A stretch of 41,131 nucleotides of DNA from Saprospiraceae bacterium UBA2329 (GCA_002344975.1 DDUV01000027.1:68473-109603), one strand, 5' to 3'. Shown: positions 29,413 through 39,147, counted from the stretch's first letter. Notes: generated by a model from the letters alone, not told the origin. Numbers and translations: made by a program.

Positions 29413-29420
29413 CAAAGGTA
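29413..29420 (-). promoter_or_regulatory. Bacteroidota -7 box TACCTTTG
   Basis: The minus strand reads TACCTTTGCCGGTATG, so the box is five bases upstream of the mntA start codon. It would drive a near-leaderless mntA-hepT message. Confidence 0.6.
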
Positions 29421-29629
29421 AAAATAGTCGTGAAAATTTTCAGGGCGCCCCCGCCACTCGCAGTCTCGTAGTTGCAGGGTAGTCAAATGGCGGGCGGGTC
29501 ATCCGCTTTTATACCGCAGGGGCTCTCTGCTCTGTGCTCTTTGCCCTCTGCGGCATACCGCTGCTGCCCCTGGCGCACAAGCTACACACCTATCGGCAAG
29601 AATCACTACATTGCACCCAAAACCACACC

Positions 29630-30199
29630 ATGATTCGATTCTTCACACTCCTGTCGGCAGCCATTTTGCTGTCTCATTGCAGCCCGCGCATACCCGGTTC
29701 GGAGGCCGCTCAACGGCGCGACCAAAAGGCATTCCTCAAAAACATCTCCGCCCTGTGCGGCCAGACTTTTGAAGGCGTAGTTGTTTTTCCTGCCGAACCC
29801 GCGCCCCCCTTCAAAGACGCCCGCCTCCTCATGCTCGTGCAGCAGTGCGGCCCCAAGGAATGGCGCATCCCGTTTTGGGTAGGCGAAGACAAATCCCGCA
29901 CCTGGATACTGACGCCCATCGGGGAGGGCCTGCTCTTCAAACACGACCACCGGCACGAAGACGGCACTCCCGACGAAGTGACCAATTACGGCGGCTTGGC
30001 CGATGCGCTTGGTTCGGCCCGGCAGCAAAATTTCCCCGCCGACGCCTTCACGGTGGGCCTCATTCCTGCCGCAGCGACCAACGTTTGGCGGCTCCGTCTC
30101 AGCGAGGACGGCAAGGTTTTTAGCTACATCTTGGAACGAGACGGCAAACCCCGCTTTCAGGCAGATTTTGATCTGAGTAAGCCGGTAACGCTTCGGTAA
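29630..30199 (+). CDS. Uncharacterised lipoprotein
   Basis: This 189-residue protein has a lipobox (LLSHC, Cys17) and a compact soluble domain. Words seen are ICGQTFEGVV-like (ALCGQTFEGVVVFPAE), RIPFWVGEDKSRTWILT and LKHDHRHEDGTPDEVTNYGG. No known family was identified. The HDHRHEDG stretch could bind a metal, but nothing else supports that. I chose the ATG at 29630, which begins the signal sequence; the open frame runs back to 29534 without evidence of coding. It is alone between the toxin-antitoxin pair and thioredoxin. Confidence 0.78.
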   Translation: MIRFFTLLSAAILLSHCSPRIPGSEAAQRRDQKAFLKNISALCGQTFEGVVVFPAEPAPPFKDARLLMLVQQCGPKEWRIPFWVGEDKSRTWILTPIGEGLLFKHDHRHEDGTPDEVTNYGGLADALGSARQQNFPADAFTVGLIPAAATNVWRLRLSEDGKVFSYILERDGKPRFQADFDLSKPVTLR

Positions 30200-30328
30200 G
30201 ATAAACTTCCATACTGTTACCGCCACGACAGCCGGGGCAAACTTTTATGCAATTTTTTCACAACCCAAGTCAAACAGGCGGTGTTATTACCCAAGTTTTT
30301 TATCCATATCAATCAAACAGCTTTACAA

Positions 30329-30646
30329 ATGGCTTTTCAATTCACCGATGCAAACTTCAAAGAAGAAGTTTTAGACAAAGAAGGCGTGGCCGTCGTTGAT
30401 TTCTGGGCAGAATGGTGCGGCCCCTGCCGTGCAATTGCGCCCGTTATTGAAGAACTTGCAAAAGAGTATGACGGCAAAGTGAAAGTGGGCAAACTCGACG
30501 TGGACCACAACCCGGACGTGTCTTACAAATACAACATCCGCAGCATACCCACCATTTTGGTGCTCAAAAACGGCGAGGTAGTGGACCGTCACGTCGGAAC
30601 TACCAGCAAAAAAGCACTGGCCGACAAAATTGAGGCTGCGCTCTGA
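30329..30646 (+). CDS. trxA: Thioredoxin
   Basis: This 105-residue cytoplasmic thioredoxin reduces protein disulfides with electrons from thioredoxin reductase. The active site is WCGPC (Cys30, Cys33) in FWAEWCGPCRAIAP. The cis-proline lies in IRSIPTILVLKNGE, and the buried Asp24 is present. Length and motifs are those of classical TrxA. I chose the ATG at 30329 (MAFQFTDANF); upstream residues to 30281 have no family counterpart. A strong intrinsic terminator follows at 30673. Confidence 0.96.
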   Translation: MAFQFTDANFKEEVLDKEGVAVVDFWAEWCGPCRAIAPVIEELAKEYDGKVKVGKLDVDHNPDVSYKYNIRSIPTILVLKNGEVVDRHVGTTSKKALADKIEAAL

Positions 30647-30672
30647 TTCTTTCTGCGACAAAGTCGTGCTTT

Positions 30673-30725
30673 CAGCCCTTGTTGGGAGGATTCTCCTCTG
30701 AACAAGGGCTGATTCAGTTTTTAAA
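30673..30725 (+). terminator. Intrinsic terminator after trxA
   Basis: CAGCCCTTGTT (30673-30683) is the exact reverse complement of AACAAGGGCTG (30701-30711), an 11-bp stem. The loop contains a second small stem (GGAG/CTCC). A TTTTT run follows at 30718-30722. It ends the trxA message and separates it from the DUF58 gene. Confidence 0.85.
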
Positions 30726-30737
30726 CTTCTGTAAGTC

Positions 30738-31670
30738 ATGGATTTATTAGACAACTTGGAGGTCAAAGACCTCGGCAACCTCGAAATGCTGGCCCGGCAG
30801 GTGGTGGAAGGTTTCATCATCGGCCTGCACAAAAGTCCCTTTCACGGTTTCTCCGTCGAATTTGCCGAGCATCGCCTGTACAATCAGGGCGAAAGTACCC
30901 GCAACATAGACTGGAAAGTGTATGCTCGCACCGACAAGTTGTTTACCAAGCGCTTCGAGGAAGAAACCAACCTCCGTTGCCAGATCGTGATGGACGCCTC
31001 CTCGTCTATGTACTTCCCCGATGAGGCAGATGTAAAAACGGGTGGCGCGTATATCAACAAAGCTCGATTCTCGGCTTTGGCGGCTGCCGCGCTGATGAAT
31101 TTGTTGCAAAAACAACGCGACGCTTTCGGCATTACCCTGTTTGACGAAAGTGTGCGACTACATACCCAATGCAAGAGCAGCACCACGCATTATCGCCTCA
31201 TGCTCACGCACTTGCACCAGTTTATCAACAATCCGACAGGCAACAAAAATACGGCTGCCGCCAAGGCTTTGCACGAGGTGGCCGAGAGCATCCACCGCCG
31301 CTCGTTGGTTGTTATTTTCAGTGATATGTTTGAGCAAATGGAAGACAATGACCATCTCTTCGCGGCGCTCCAGCACCTCAAGCACAACAAACACGAGGTC
31401 ATCCTTTTCCACGTCACCGATAAGTCGAAAGAATTGGACTTCGAGTTCGAAAACCGGCCTTATCTGTTCATTGATATGGAAAGTGGCGAACGCCTGCGCC
31501 TGCAACCCAAACAGGTCAAACAGCACTATGTAGAGCAGGTGGACAACTTCATGCAGCAGCTCAAATTCAAATGCCTCCAATACAAAATTGACTTCATAGA
31601 AGCCGACATCAGCCGGGGTTTCCGTACAGTTTTGCAATCGTATTTAGTGAAACGCAGCAAGATGGGGTAG
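30738..31670 (+). CDS. DUF58 domain protein with vWA-type fold
   Basis: This 310-residue protein has the DUF58 motif QGESTRNIDWKVYARTDKLFTKRFEEE (about 50-76) followed by a von Willebrand A fold. The MIDAS metal site DxSxS is present as MDASSS (Asp86, Ser88, Ser90). Such proteins usually work with a MoxR AAA+ ATPase and bind partner proteins through the metal site. No MoxR gene is in the window, and a terminator separates this gene from trxA. The partner is probably elsewhere. There is no signal peptide, so it is cytoplasmic. Confidence 0.88.
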   Translation: MDLLDNLEVKDLGNLEMLARQVVEGFIIGLHKSPFHGFSVEFAEHRLYNQGESTRNIDWKVYARTDKLFTKRFEEETNLRCQIVMDASSSMYFPDEADVKTGGAYINKARFSALAAAALMNLLQKQRDAFGITLFDESVRLHTQCKSSTTHYRLMLTHLHQFINNPTGNKNTAAAKALHEVAESIHRRSLVVIFSDMFEQMEDNDHLFAALQHLKHNKHEVILFHVTDKSKELDFEFENRPYLFIDMESGERLRLQPKQVKQHYVEQVDNFMQQLKFKCLQYKIDFIEADISRGFRTVLQSYLVKRSKMG

Positions 31671-31689
31671 GGGAGGAGCGGAATGCAGT

Positions 31690-31800
31690 ATGCGGTGTGC
31701 AGTCGCGCTTAGCTACCGCCCACTGGTTTCGCGTTTCATCCGGCCGAAGCCTTGGCGAAGGCGCGTTTCAGGTTCAAGGTTTCGGGTTGCTCACCCCTCA
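31690..31800. repeat. Dispersed repeat words between convergent genes
   Basis: The 159-base gap between the convergent DUF58 and CysQ-like genes holds no gene. About 31733-31762 (TTTCATCCGGCCGAAGCCTTGGCGAAGG) is an inverted, near-identical copy of the words at 11624-11650. CACCCCTCAC words repeat at 31790-31818. Confidence 0.5.
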
Positions 31801-31829
31801 CACACTCACCCCTCACCCCTGAAAACCGC

Positions 31830-32618
31830 TTACCGAGCCAACCATTCCACATACTCCTTGGGGCACAGCAGATAGCCGGGATTATCCTCGCGGGGCGGCT
31901 GCCCGAAATGAATAGGAGCGCCATCCAGATAGCTGTGATTCAGGCCCAATTCTTCCACGATGACCTTTTCGCCGGCCCAATCCCATGCATCAATTTTTCG
32001 CATGAGAAAGATATTGACGTCCAATTCGCGGCGAGCCATTTGCAGAGTTCGCATGGCATTGGTTTGCAGGATTCGTTGTGGCGGTATGCCCAATGCAGTC
32101 AGCAAGTCGTAATATTTTTCTCCTTTGTAGCGAGCCGGGTGCCCAAAAAATAGTTCGTCTTTGCCTTTGGGCCTCACCGGTTCGATGCGCTCCGTTTGGC
32201 CGTTTTGTTCTAAATAGACCCCCTCGCCGTGCACGGCATACAGCAAAATATCATCCAAAGGATACGCCAAGACCCCAATAACCAAGCCTTCGCCCGGTAC
32301 GAAATAGGCCGCCTGATGCGAAAAGCCGTGTTGGCCGTCGGCGAAATAGCTGGTGCCGTCCAACTCATCCACCACAAAATAATCTTTGCCGGGAAGGATG
32401 GTCTTGTCGGGCGATTCCTCGCTGTACAGGCCGGATTCAGGAAACTCGGCGGCGCGATCAGCCTGCCACATTTTAGATATTTCAAGGTCCACGTCGGTTA
32501 CTTTAGATCCGTCGGGTTTGATATACACCTGAAAATCGCCGCGAAAGCGGAGGCGCATGATGTCGGCGGCTTTTCGGGCCTGGCGGAGGAGGAAGTCGAG
32601 TTGTGGCTGGTATTGCAT
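31830..32618 (-). CDS. Inositol monophosphatase-family phosphatase, CysQ-like
   Basis: This protein of about 262 residues belongs to the Mg2+/Li+-sensitive sugar-phosphatase superfamily. The metal site is YFVVDELDGTSYF with a Ser-Glu-Glu upstream (YSEES), and the C-terminal motif is IDAWDWAG. Members hydrolyse inositol-1-phosphate, fructose-1,6-bisphosphate or 3'-phosphoadenosine 5'-phosphate. The DELDGT form is unusual, since most have DPIDGT. CysQ is the closest guess; the substrate is uncertain. I chose the ATG at 32618 (MQYQPQLDFLL); an ATG at 32654 adds 12 residues and is also possible. A -7 box is at 32680-32687. Confidence 0.85.
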   Translation of the reverse strand: MQYQPQLDFLLRQARKAADIMRLRFRGDFQVYIKPDGSKVTDVDLEISKMWQADRAAEFPESGLYSEESPDKTILPGKDYFVVDELDGTSYFADGQHGFSHQAAYFVPGEGLVIGVLAYPLDDILLYAVHGEGVYLEQNGQTERIEPVRPKGKDELFFGHPARYKGEKYYDLLTALGIPPQRILQTNAMRTLQMARRELDVNIFLMRKIDAWDWAGEKVIVEELGLNHSYLDGAPIHFGQPPREDNPGYLLCPKEYVEWLAR

Positions 32619-32679
32619 GGCGCATTGAAGTTTTGAAACAGCCGGCGGTGGCATGTTATTTTGAAATATAATTTCGCTG

Positions 32680-32687
32680 CAAATATA
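32680..32687 (-). promoter_or_regulatory. Bacteroidota -7 box TATATTTG
   Basis: The minus strand reads TATATTTG. A weak -33-like TTTC lies at the correct 19-base spacing. It faces the CysQ-like gene, with a leader of 25 or 61 bases depending on the start used. Confidence 0.55.
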
Positions 32688-32716
32688 GCGGGATTTTTGA
32701 AGGCGAGAAAGCCTGC

Positions 32717-34498
32717 CTACTTCTCGGATGGTTTCAATCCCAAAATTGCCATGTTGTCAATGCCGAGATGCGCGACCACCCGTTGATTCCACGATTCCAG
32801 ATTTTCGAGGTTTTCACCTCGTTGTACTTCATTGAAATACCGCCGGCTCAAAGCAGACCAATGCTCCTGATGTTGCCGATAAGCCTGTTTTATTTCGGAA
32901 ATATGCTTCTGGGAGGCCGCAATTTCAAGGATAAGATCGCGCCGTTCTATTTCCATGAGATCGAAGTAAATGTTTATAAAACACAGGGCAACAGGTGTTT
33001 GTGGCAAGCGGTATCTGCTTTCATAAGGATCAAAAATAGTAGCCGTAAGCATATTGGTGGAATCCCCGAATGAATTGACATCCATGAATATTTTTACTCC
33101 CAGCCGGTACAAATCGGAAGTAAATGCCTGATTATTAAAGGATTTTGAAGCTACGGAGCCATCTTCAAATTCCCGGAAATGAATGCGTTGTTCAGACCAT
33201 GCCACAAAAGGATATTGTAACAACTTGGCGCCGCCCTCGAAGATGTTTCTGGCGGTGAAGAGCGCCTTGTTGGTAATGGATGCCGGAGATTGAAAAAAAC
33301 GCTCATTGTCCTGCCGGAGATCGCTGACTTTGGGTTCTTCGTGGTGCGTCCAAAAAAAGTCGTTGTAAGGAAAAGCATTGATTTTGCGATAGTCGCCTAT
33401 GCTGTCGCTGCTGAAATGAAATTCCGGCAAATCAAAAACCTCATCCGGAGCGTAAGCATACAAAACAGCCTGTGTATGAACCTGGTATTTCTGCGATTTG
33501 CGATCCTGATAGTCAACTGTGTAAGAAAAATCTACATGATTGAAAAAAGCCTCCGAGCCTTGTTCTCTGAAGGTTTTAGTGATTGAAATATCTATGTTGC
33601 GAATAGAATCGTGAGGGAACAGCGGCCTGAAGGGATAGCGTTGTGCAGCGGCGCAATGTTGCTCAATTTTTAGAATATTTTTGCGGGAGGCATTGATCCA
33701 GATTTCGCCTGAAAAGAGCCGGCCTTGAGATTTTTTGGGTACAAAATCCAATACGATGACGGTATCGGCATTTTCGTTTACGAACCGCTTGGACATACTT
33801 ATGGAATATTGAATTTTCAGTTGCTTTCTGTTTAGGAGCAGGGGACTGTCGGGGAATACATCGCTTATCTCAAAAAGCCGGTGCATCGTGACGGCACGAG
33901 AGCTTTCCATAGACACAAAAAGCCGCTCTCCGGAGGCTTGAACCGCCAGCCGGCCGGCTTTCATCTCTAATCCAATGAGATCATAGCTCTGAATTTCTGC
34001 ATTAAAATAGCCTTCCACCAGCTCTATCTGAGCATTATCCAATGTGGAATGCAGCTCGAAGTAAGCCTTCGATGGTTTGATTATTTTAGATTGGCGTTTC
34101 CGGCAAGCGTTGAGCAAATCGAACCAGTCAGCCTCCCATGTTCCTACCACTTCTACTTCTCCCAGCATGGCTGGATTTTCTCTCAGTTTCACTTCGTATT
34201 TTACTTTGCCGGTCTGTAGTTCAATGCGCTGTTTCAGGTAACCGACATAAGACGCCACCACTTCATCCTGCGCTGATGTTACCGTTATCTGAAAATGCCC
34301 CAGTTCGTCGCTGATAGCGCCTTTTCCGGTGGTTTTATTATAAATGGTTGCATAAGCCAGAGGTGCTTTGGAGTCATCGCTCAGTATGCGGCCCTCAATG
34401 GTCGTTTGCCCGTAAGTGTGCCAACTGCCGGCGGCGGCGATGAGGAACAAGAGCCAATTGCGCACTGCCGATTTTCGAGGTAGGATGCTTCTTTTCAT
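32717..34498 (-). CDS. Exported CarboxypepD-regulatory-domain protein (DUF5686-like layout)
   Basis: This 593-residue protein starts with a signal peptide (MKRSILPRKS..., about 1-31, ending HTYGQ). A carboxypeptidase-regulatory-like domain follows (about 32-115; IEGRILSDDSKAPLAYATIY), then a long domain of about 470 residues. The latter is rich in alternating beta strands and matches the general layout of Bacteroidota periplasmic/outer-membrane proteins of unknown role. No catalytic motif was seen. I chose the ATG at 34498, which begins the signal peptide and lies 26 bases after a -7 box. The frame is open to 34642, but that would pass through the promoter. Family naming is tentative. Confidence 0.75.
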   Translation of the reverse strand: MKRSILPRKSAVRNWLLFLIAAAGSWHTYGQTTIEGRILSDDSKAPLAYATIYNKTTGKGAISDELGHFQITVTSAQDEVVASYVGYLKQRIELQTGKVKYEVKLRENPAMLGEVEVVGTWEADWFDLLNACRKRQSKIIKPSKAYFELHSTLDNAQIELVEGYFNAEIQSYDLIGLEMKAGRLAVQASGERLFVSMESSRAVTMHRLFEISDVFPDSPLLLNRKQLKIQYSISMSKRFVNENADTVIVLDFVPKKSQGRLFSGEIWINASRKNILKIEQHCAAAQRYPFRPLFPHDSIRNIDISITKTFREQGSEAFFNHVDFSYTVDYQDRKSQKYQVHTQAVLYAYAPDEVFDLPEFHFSSDSIGDYRKINAFPYNDFFWTHHEEPKVSDLRQDNERFFQSPASITNKALFTARNIFEGGAKLLQYPFVAWSEQRIHFREFEDGSVASKSFNNQAFTSDLYRLGVKIFMDVNSFGDSTNMLTATIFDPYESRYRLPQTPVALCFINIYFDLMEIERRDLILEIAASQKHISEIKQAYRQHQEHWSALSRRYFNEVQRGENLENLESWNQRVVAHLGIDNMAILGLKPSEK

Positions 34499-34524
34499 AA
34501 AGTATTGCCGAACTGGTTTCACAA

Positions 34525-34532
34525 CAAAAATA
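34525..34532 (-). promoter_or_regulatory. Bacteroidota -7 box TATTTTTG
   Basis: The minus strand reads TATTTTTG, 26 bases upstream of the chosen ATG at 34498. It lies within the longer open frame and so argues against the upstream start. Confidence 0.55.
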
Positions 34533-34719
34533 GCTGGTTCTAAACTGCTTCTGCGCACCGAATCAATTTTCGTCGGCAGGCCGCGAATTTTCGCCTTATT
34601 CGTTAGGAAATATACCTCAAAATTTTGTTGAGAACTTTGCATTAACTTGCGAATATTATCGCCATTTTTGAGCCGACTTTAGATTCATTATCATTTCCTC
34701 ACTAAAAACTCGTGATTTT

Positions 34720-37713
34720 ATGAAGCAAACCTTACTCAGGGTCAACCTCGTTTTTATCGGGTTGATTTGCTTTTCAGCAACCCTTTTGGCACAGATGCGC
34801 GTGGCAGGCACCGTCAAGGATGCAGCCGGCGAACCACTCATCGGCGCTTCCCTCATAGTGAAGGGCACCACCACAGGTACCATCACTGATGTGGATGGCA
34901 GTTTTTCATTGGAAGTGCCCGGCAAATCCGCCACCATTGAGGTAACCTACACCGGCTATCGCAGCAAAACCGTGCAGCTCACTGCCGACAACACAGCCAT
35001 GGCCATTGTGTTGGAAGACGACGTGGCCCGCCTCGATGAGGTACTCGTTACCGGTCTGGCATCGGGGGTCAAACGAGCCAACTCAGGCAACGCCGTGACC
35101 TCTATCACCGGCGATGAACTTGTGGGCGCCACCAATCCACAAACGCTTGACAATGCGCTGTTTGGGAAAATTCCCGGCGTCAACATGTCTTCCAACAGCG
35201 GTGCGCCCGGCGGCGGCGTCAACGTACAGTTGCGCGGTGTTTCCACCCTCGGCGCAGGCTCCTCGCAGCCGCTGTACATCATTGACGGCGTGTATGTGGA
35301 CAACTCCACCATCCGCAACGGTCGTACGCAGGTCAATGGGGCCAGCGGCGGCGCCAGTGTAGCCACTCAGGACGATGCAGCCAACCGCATTGCCGATATT
35401 AACCCCGACGATATTGAAAAAATAGAGGTTTTGAAAGGCCCTTCCGCAGCCGCCATTTATGGTACGCGGGCCAATTCGGGCGTTATCATCATCACTACCA
35501 AACGGGGTGCGGCAGGCAAAACAAAAGTCAGCCTTTCCCAAGACCTCGGTATGGGGCAAGGCCAGAATTTCCAAAACTTCGACACTTGGAATGAAGCCAA
35601 AATCACCAATTTCTTCTCCGGCGCCCGCCAGCAATTGGAACTGCAACGCTTTCAGGCAGCCAAACAAGCCGGCAGGGAAAATACCAACTGGGAGGAGTTC
35701 TTCTATGGCGAGAACGCCCTGTTGTCCAACACGCAGTTGAGCATCAGCGGCGGCAATGACAAAACGCAATTCTTCGCTTCCGGCGGCGTACTCTCAGAGG
35801 ATGGAATCATCAAAAACACAGGCTTCGAGCGCTACACCATGCGCGCCAATTTGGACCAAAAATTAGGCAATCGCCTCAAAATTTCAGTCAGCAACAACTA
35901 CACGCGCTCCAACAATGACCGCGGCTTCACCGGTAACCAAAACAACACCGGCGGCAGTATCGGTTACGCCCTGGCCTATACGCCCAGCTACGCCGACCTC
36001 CTGCCTGATGCTACCGGCAACTATCCCAACAATCCATACTTCAACGACAACCCGGTGGCCATCCGCGACCTCGGTACCAACAACCAGAAGGTGGATCGCT
36101 TCATCTCTGCAGGCACCGTTGAATGGGATATTCTTCAAAATACCTCCTCTTTTCTCAAACTGCGCGTCAACGGCGGCGTGGACTACCTGAGTTCCAACAC
36201 CATCGTCCATTTCCCGGAAGTGCTCCAGCACCAGCGCGCACAGGGCAACCAAGCCGGCGACGTGATGTGGGGCGCACAGGATAATCTCAATACGAACCTC
36301 CAGGCTTTCCTTATTTACAACGCCGATCTGGGTTCCGTCAACTCCAATACGGCCATCGGCATCAGCCGCTTAGACCAGCAATCCAACTTCCTGCTCACTC
36401 GCGGCCGGGGTCTCAACGGCGGCCAAACCAATCTCACCTGGGCCAGAGTACAAGCCATTCAGGGGCAGGTGAATTCAACCGTAACCGACGTGGGCCTCGT
36501 AGCACAACAGGACCTCAACTGGCAAGACCGCATCACGGCCTCTGTGGGCATTCGCTTGGACAAATCCACGCTCAATGCGCAGCAAGACAAGTATTACGCC
36601 TTTCCGAAAGCATCTTTGGCGCTCAATCTGGCCAATTTTGATTTTTGGAATGTGGGTATTGTCAATCAATTCAAATTGCGCGCAGCTTACGGCCAGACCG
36701 GCGGTTTGCCCAATTTCGGCGTAACGTTTGAATCGCTGGCGCCGCAAATCATCGGCGGCCTCACCGGCGGGCAAGTGGGCACTCGCGGTGTGGACCCCAA
36801 CCTTACGCCGGAGACAGCAGAGGAACTGGAGTTTGGCTTGGATGCTGCTTTTCTCAAAAACCGCATCACCATCGAGGCCACCTATTACAACAAAGGTGTG
36901 AAAAACCTCATCCTCGACCTTCAACCGGCTGAATCTACGGGTATCCTCGCCATTGCCACCAATGCCGCCGACCTTGAGAACAAAGGTATCGAATTGGGTA
37001 TCGGCGCTACGCCCGTGCGCACATCTAAGTTCAACTGGTACACCAAACTCATGTACTGGCAAAACCGCTCTGTCATCACCCGCTTAGATATTCCGGTGTT
37101 CACTACCGGCGGTTTCGGGGCGTCTTTGGGTACTTACCTGATTTCGGAAGGGTATTCGCCCACGACCATCGTAGGCAACCCGGTAGTGGCCAACAGCCCG
37201 CAAACCAGCGGACGCACCGTGTATGGCGACCGCCAGCCCGACTTTCAGATGTCATGGCTCAACTCCATCACTTTCCTCAAAAACTTCGACCTGAACTGGC
37301 TTTTCCATTACCAGAAAGGCGGCGAGTCCATCAACCTTTCCGCCCTGCTGTGGGATGACGGCGGCACCACCAACGGATGGAGCAACGACAGCGACGGCGA
37401 TGGAACACCCGACGGCCTCCGGCGTCTCACCGCTTGGTCGGGCGGCAATACCGGTGTTTGGATTGAGAAGACCGATTACATCAAGTTGCGGGAGGTAGCC
37501 CTGTATTACACCTTGCCCAAAGACTTGCTGGGCAAGGGCATTTCGCGCGCAAAAATAGGCGTGTCGGGCAACAATATCCTGCTGTGGACCAACTACGGCA
37601 GCTACGATCCGGAAGTGTCCAATTTTGGTTCACAGCCCGTTTCTTCGGCCATCGAGGTGACGCCGTATCCCAGCTCGCGCCGTCTGTTTTTCCATCTCAA
37701 ATTCGATTTCTAA
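34720..37713 (+). CDS. SusC/RagA-family TonB-linked outer-membrane protein
   Basis: This 997-residue outer-membrane transporter has a signal peptide (1-25, ending ATLLAQ) and a carboxypeptidase-regulatory domain (about 27-110; GTVKDAAGEPLIGASLIVKG). The SusC plug (about 120-250) carries the words ALFGKIPGVNM, LRGVSTLGAG and QPLYIIDGVYVDN, and KGPSAAAIYGTRANSGVIIITT. A large barrel ends in FHLKFDF. It imports oligosaccharides or peptides bound by a SusD lid. The SusD gene follows after 24 bases, so they form an operon. No glycoside hydrolase, protease or sensor gene is attached, so the substrate is open. Confidence 0.96.
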   Translation: MKQTLLRVNLVFIGLICFSATLLAQMRVAGTVKDAAGEPLIGASLIVKGTTTGTITDVDGSFSLEVPGKSATIEVTYTGYRSKTVQLTADNTAMAIVLEDDVARLDEVLVTGLASGVKRANSGNAVTSITGDELVGATNPQTLDNALFGKIPGVNMSSNSGAPGGGVNVQLRGVSTLGAGSSQPLYIIDGVYVDNSTIRNGRTQVNGASGGASVATQDDAANRIADINPDDIEKIEVLKGPSAAAIYGTRANSGVIIITTKRGAAGKTKVSLSQDLGMGQGQNFQNFDTWNEAKITNFFSGARQQLELQRFQAAKQAGRENTNWEEFFYGENALLSNTQLSISGGNDKTQFFASGGVLSEDGIIKNTGFERYTMRANLDQKLGNRLKISVSNNYTRSNNDRGFTGNQNNTGGSIGYALAYTPSYADLLPDATGNYPNNPYFNDNPVAIRDLGTNNQKVDRFISAGTVEWDILQNTSSFLKLRVNGGVDYLSSNTIVHFPEVLQHQRAQGNQAGDVMWGAQDNLNTNLQAFLIYNADLGSVNSNTAIGISRLDQQSNFLLTRGRGLNGGQTNLTWARVQAIQGQVNSTVTDVGLVAQQDLNWQDRITASVGIRLDKSTLNAQQDKYYAFPKASLALNLANFDFWNVGIVNQFKLRAAYGQTGGLPNFGVTFESLAPQIIGGLTGGQVGTRGVDPNLTPETAEELEFGLDAAFLKNRITIEATYYNKGVKNLILDLQPAESTGILAIATNAADLENKGIELGIGATPVRTSKFNWYTKLMYWQNRSVITRLDIPVFTTGGFGASLGTYLISEGYSPTTIVGNPVVANSPQTSGRTVYGDRQPDFQMSWLNSITFLKNFDLNWLFHYQKGGESINLSALLWDDGGTTNGWSNDSDGDGTPDGLRRLTAWSGGNTGVWIEKTDYIKLREVALYYTLPKDLLGKGISRAKIGVSGNNILLWTNYGSYDPEVSNFGSQPVSSAIEVTPYPSSRRLFFHLKFDF

Positions 37714-37737
37714 TCTCACCAAAAAAGCAATCAGCAC

Positions 37738-39120
37738 ATGAAGTCAATATTTCAAAAAATCATATCCGCGCTCTCCGTCGTCCTATTGTTGACGCTCGGC
37801 GCCTGCGAAATTGATCTGGTCACAGATCCCAACAACCCGTCTTTGGGTAGTGCCCTCAATGATGCCAAAAAACCTGAATTGCAGGTGTTGGTAACCGGCC
37901 TGGAAGCCCGCCACAGGGGTTATGTACAAAATGCCGTAGAGATGTTCGGCGTGTTTGGCCGCGAGGTGTGGGCGTATTTCGGCTCCGATCCACGTTTTGC
38001 CAACGAATGGTTAGGCTTGAGCATCGCGCAAACGTATCCCGATTTTTTTAGTTCCGGCGGAACCTATGTCAATCCATATCTGGCTGTAAAACAGGCTAAT
38101 GTACTCATCAGGGCCGCTGAAAACAGCACAGCCCTCACCGATGCAGAACGCAAAGGGTATATCGGTTTTGCAAAAACCATCAAAGGATTCCAACTGCTGT
38201 GGCCCCTGATGCAACAGTACGAAAACGGCATCCGCATAGATGTGGAAGACCCGCTCAATCCAGGGCCAACCCTGCCGTTCGACCAGGCCATTCGCGCCAT
38301 CGGCGTTATTCTCAATGAAGGTCATACCGACCTCCTGGCTGCCGGCAGTACGTTCAGTTTCAACCTGACGAGTGGTTTTGCGGGCTTTAATACCCCCGAT
38401 AAAATGGCGCAGGTCAACCGGGCCATTGCAGCCAGAGCGGCTTTGTATGCCAAGGACTACTCCGGCGCCCTCAATACCCTCAACGGTTCCTTTATGGATT
38501 TGAACGTTACGGATGTAACCTTTGAAAAAATGGACATCGGCCCGGCGCATCCTTTCGGCATCTCTCCCGACGCCCTTAATCCGCTGTACTATCCGATTGA
38601 TCTGCCCACCAGCACCATTTTAATTTGCCATCCCGATTGGGTAGAGGACGCGCTGCCCGGCGACCGCCGCCTGAGCAAAGTGGCCCGCAGAACCAACAAT
38701 CCGGCTCAGAACCCGGCCATTCGGGATGCAGGCGGCAATCTCCTGCTCGGCGAGTATCAGGATGCCCGCTGGCCAAGCAATACAACGGCCTTCAAGTTTA
38801 TCCGCAATGAAGAGTTGATTCTGATTTATGCTGAGGCCAGCCTCTTGACCAACAACACCGCCAACGCCGTTTCTGCCATCAACACCATCCGCAACACCTG
38901 GGGCGTGGGCAACTACACAGGCGCCACCACACAGGATGCGCTGCTGAACGAGATTTTGTTCCAGCGTCGCTACTCGCTGTGGGCAGAGGGCGGCCACCGC
39001 TGGATTGACCTACGCCGCACCAATCGCCTGAACAACACTTATGTGGACCTGCGCGACCGCGGCAATATCTTTACGCAGGTAGCTCGCCGTACCTCCGAAA
39101 TCAACTGGGACGCGAGGTAA
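37738..39120 (+). CDS. SusD/RagB-family lipoprotein
   Basis: This 460-residue surface lipoprotein (lipobox LTLGAC, Cys23) caps the SusC barrel and binds the nutrient. It has the helical TPR-like core of SusD proteins and the typical C-terminal block FKFIRNEELILIYAEASLL...AINTIRNTWGVG...LLNEILFQRRYSLWAEGGHRWIDLRRTNRL. Its length is on the short side for the SusD class that pairs with large SusC proteins but within range. It is the second gene of the SusC/SusD operon and is followed by an intrinsic terminator. Confidence 0.96.
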   Translation: MKSIFQKIISALSVVLLLTLGACEIDLVTDPNNPSLGSALNDAKKPELQVLVTGLEARHRGYVQNAVEMFGVFGREVWAYFGSDPRFANEWLGLSIAQTYPDFFSSGGTYVNPYLAVKQANVLIRAAENSTALTDAERKGYIGFAKTIKGFQLLWPLMQQYENGIRIDVEDPLNPGPTLPFDQAIRAIGVILNEGHTDLLAAGSTFSFNLTSGFAGFNTPDKMAQVNRAIAARAALYAKDYSGALNTLNGSFMDLNVTDVTFEKMDIGPAHPFGISPDALNPLYYPIDLPTSTILICHPDWVEDALPGDRRLSKVARRTNNPAQNPAIRDAGGNLLLGEYQDARWPSNTTAFKFIRNEELILIYAEASLLTNNTANAVSAINTIRNTWGVGNYTGATTQDALLNEILFQRRYSLWAEGGHRWIDLRRTNRLNNTYVDLRDRGNIFTQVARRTSEINWDAR

Positions 39121-39147
39121 GAACTTTCATAGCTTTTTCTTTTTCAG

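Noticed and set aside
35915..36000. AAC-rich stretch in the SusC gene as a possible template repeat
   Set aside because: It is in frame with normal Asn-rich barrel loops and shows no match to the VR framework codons or to the post-stop segment.
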